Source of the DNA: Sphingobacterium prati
GTDB lineage: Bacteria > Bacteroidota > Bacteroidia > Sphingobacteriales > Sphingobacteriaceae
DNA: 64,000 bases
Assembly: GCF_013167215.1 (NCBI RefSeq)
Contig: NZ_JABJWY010000032.1
Coordinates: forward strand, 244,249 to 308,248
Direction of reading: 5' to 3'
The notes under the pieces are model-generated. The model was not told the DNA's origin. It searched no databases and was given only the letters and a program-made list of their open reading frames with translations. Positions 63,455 to 64,000 of this stretch are shown piece after piece; the stretch's first letter is position 1; each line of letters starts with the position of its first letter. The position numbers were made by a program, and so were the translations under genes.

Positions 63455-64000
63455 TTATTCATCCCGAAGACTATCGACCGGATTGCTAAGTCCTGCCTTA
63501 ATGGCTTGATAGCTTATGGTTGCCATACTGATTAATATGGCCATTAACCCCGCGATAACGAAATAATACCATTGAATCTGGATGCGGTAGCTATAATTCT
63601 GCAACCATTTATCCATTACCCACCAAGCGATCGGTGAGGCTATCAGAATGGCAATAAGCACTAATTTAATAAAGTCTACGGACAGCAATGAAGTTACTTG
63701 TGTCACACTTGCTCCGAGGACTTTGCGGACCGCAATTTCTTTCATACGTGTTTCAGCCATATATGCAATCAAAGCGAGCAGACCAAGACAGGAAATAAAG
63801 ATGGTCAAGCCGGCAAAGACCATGGCCAGTGTGCCTATGGCTTTTGTTTCTTTGAATTTTTCTTCGTAAGTCTTATCAATAAATTGGTACTCAAAGGGAT
63901 AATCAGGATTGAACTTTTTAAAGATTGATTCAATTGTTTTCAGGTTGTCCGAGATATTATTGTTCGTATTCAATCGGTAATGAATCGTTGTAAACCAGGC
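63455..64000 (-). CDS. FtsX/MacB-like ABC transporter permease, copy 8, C-terminal part
   Basis: The frame is open from the right edge (AWFTTIHYRLNTNNN) to the stop at 63455, giving about 181 residues. It holds the end of a periplasmic domain (EYQFIDKTYEEKF), the EIAVRKVLGASVT motif and three helices, ending NPVDSLRDE. The TTG at 63973 is internal, not a start. The rest of the gene is outside the window. Confidence 0.88.
   Translation of the reverse strand, partial: AWFTTIHYRLNTNNNISDNLKTIESIFKKFNPDYPFEYQFIDKTYEEKFKETKAIGTLAMVFAGLTIFISCLGLLALIAYMAETRMKEIAVRKVLGASVTQVTSLLSVDFIKLVLIAILIASPIAWWVMDKWLQNYSYRIQIQWYYFVIAGLMAILISMATISYQAIKAGLSNPVDSLRDE

Overview
The window reads as chromosomal DNA of a Bacteroidetes bacterium, most likely a Sphingobacterium or close relative. 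This is inferred from Bacteroidetes-restricted families (GldC, GLPGLI, S46 dipeptidyl peptidase, BshA, the long IleRS with a C-terminal extension, BlaI/M56-TonB pairs, FtsX permeases of about 800 residues), from promoter elements of the TAnnTTTG type, and from weak ribosome binding sites. No rRNA, tRNA, CRISPR array, phage or intact insertion sequence was recognised.

Bases 1-9.7 kb hold the end of a TonB-dependent receptor-like barrel with a GLPGLI protein, a small histone H1-like protein, a DPP7-type peptidase, a DEAD-box helicase, gldC, an EVE protein, a thioesterase/SDR pair and an M28 peptidase. From 9.8 to 15 kb on the minus strand lie lspA, a TraR/DksA-like gene, ileS and an IscA-type gene. 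From 15 to 23 kb on the plus strand lie glyA, an ECF-type sigma factor, a YugP-like protease, ffh, an isolated nuoA-nuoB pair, and purK-purE. From 22.8 to 26.5 kb on the minus strand lie a Tat-exported TIM-barrel protein, frr, pyrH and bshA. From 26.7 to 31.3 kb come a DUF1003 protein, an ArfB-like hydrolase, and a BlaI / M56-TonB / lipoprotein operon with a striking operator. From 31.3 to 41.5 kb on the minus strand are cbpM-cbpA, a second M28 peptidase, rpiB, tatC, the lipid operon accC-accB-fabH-plsX with rpmF and a YceD-like gene, and queH.

From 43.7 kb to the right edge lies the most unusual region: one MacB/LolD-type ATPase followed by eight FtsX/MacB-like permeases of about 800 residues, all on the minus strand (one broken by a frameshift, one cut by the window edge). 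A divergent pair of small HTH-type genes sits inside the array. Three transcription units of the array have the same upstream layout: a sigma-54-like -24/-12 element and, 52-54 bp further upstream, a dyad close to CTGTCCGAAATCGGACAG. This suggests that a sigma-54 activator outside the window co-regulates them. A 64-bp copy of permease coding sequence is stranded in an intergenic gap of the array, and a two-base TA expansion accounts exactly for the frameshift of another permease, so the array appears to be evolving by duplication and decay.

Other points of note: the IleRS class I signature reads G-I-H-H rather than H-x-G-H, a change associated with mupirocin hyper-resistance in type 2 IleRS; nuoA-nuoB are separated from the rest of complex I; and a leader-type repeat directly precedes the start codons of both gldC and the ABC ATPase gene.
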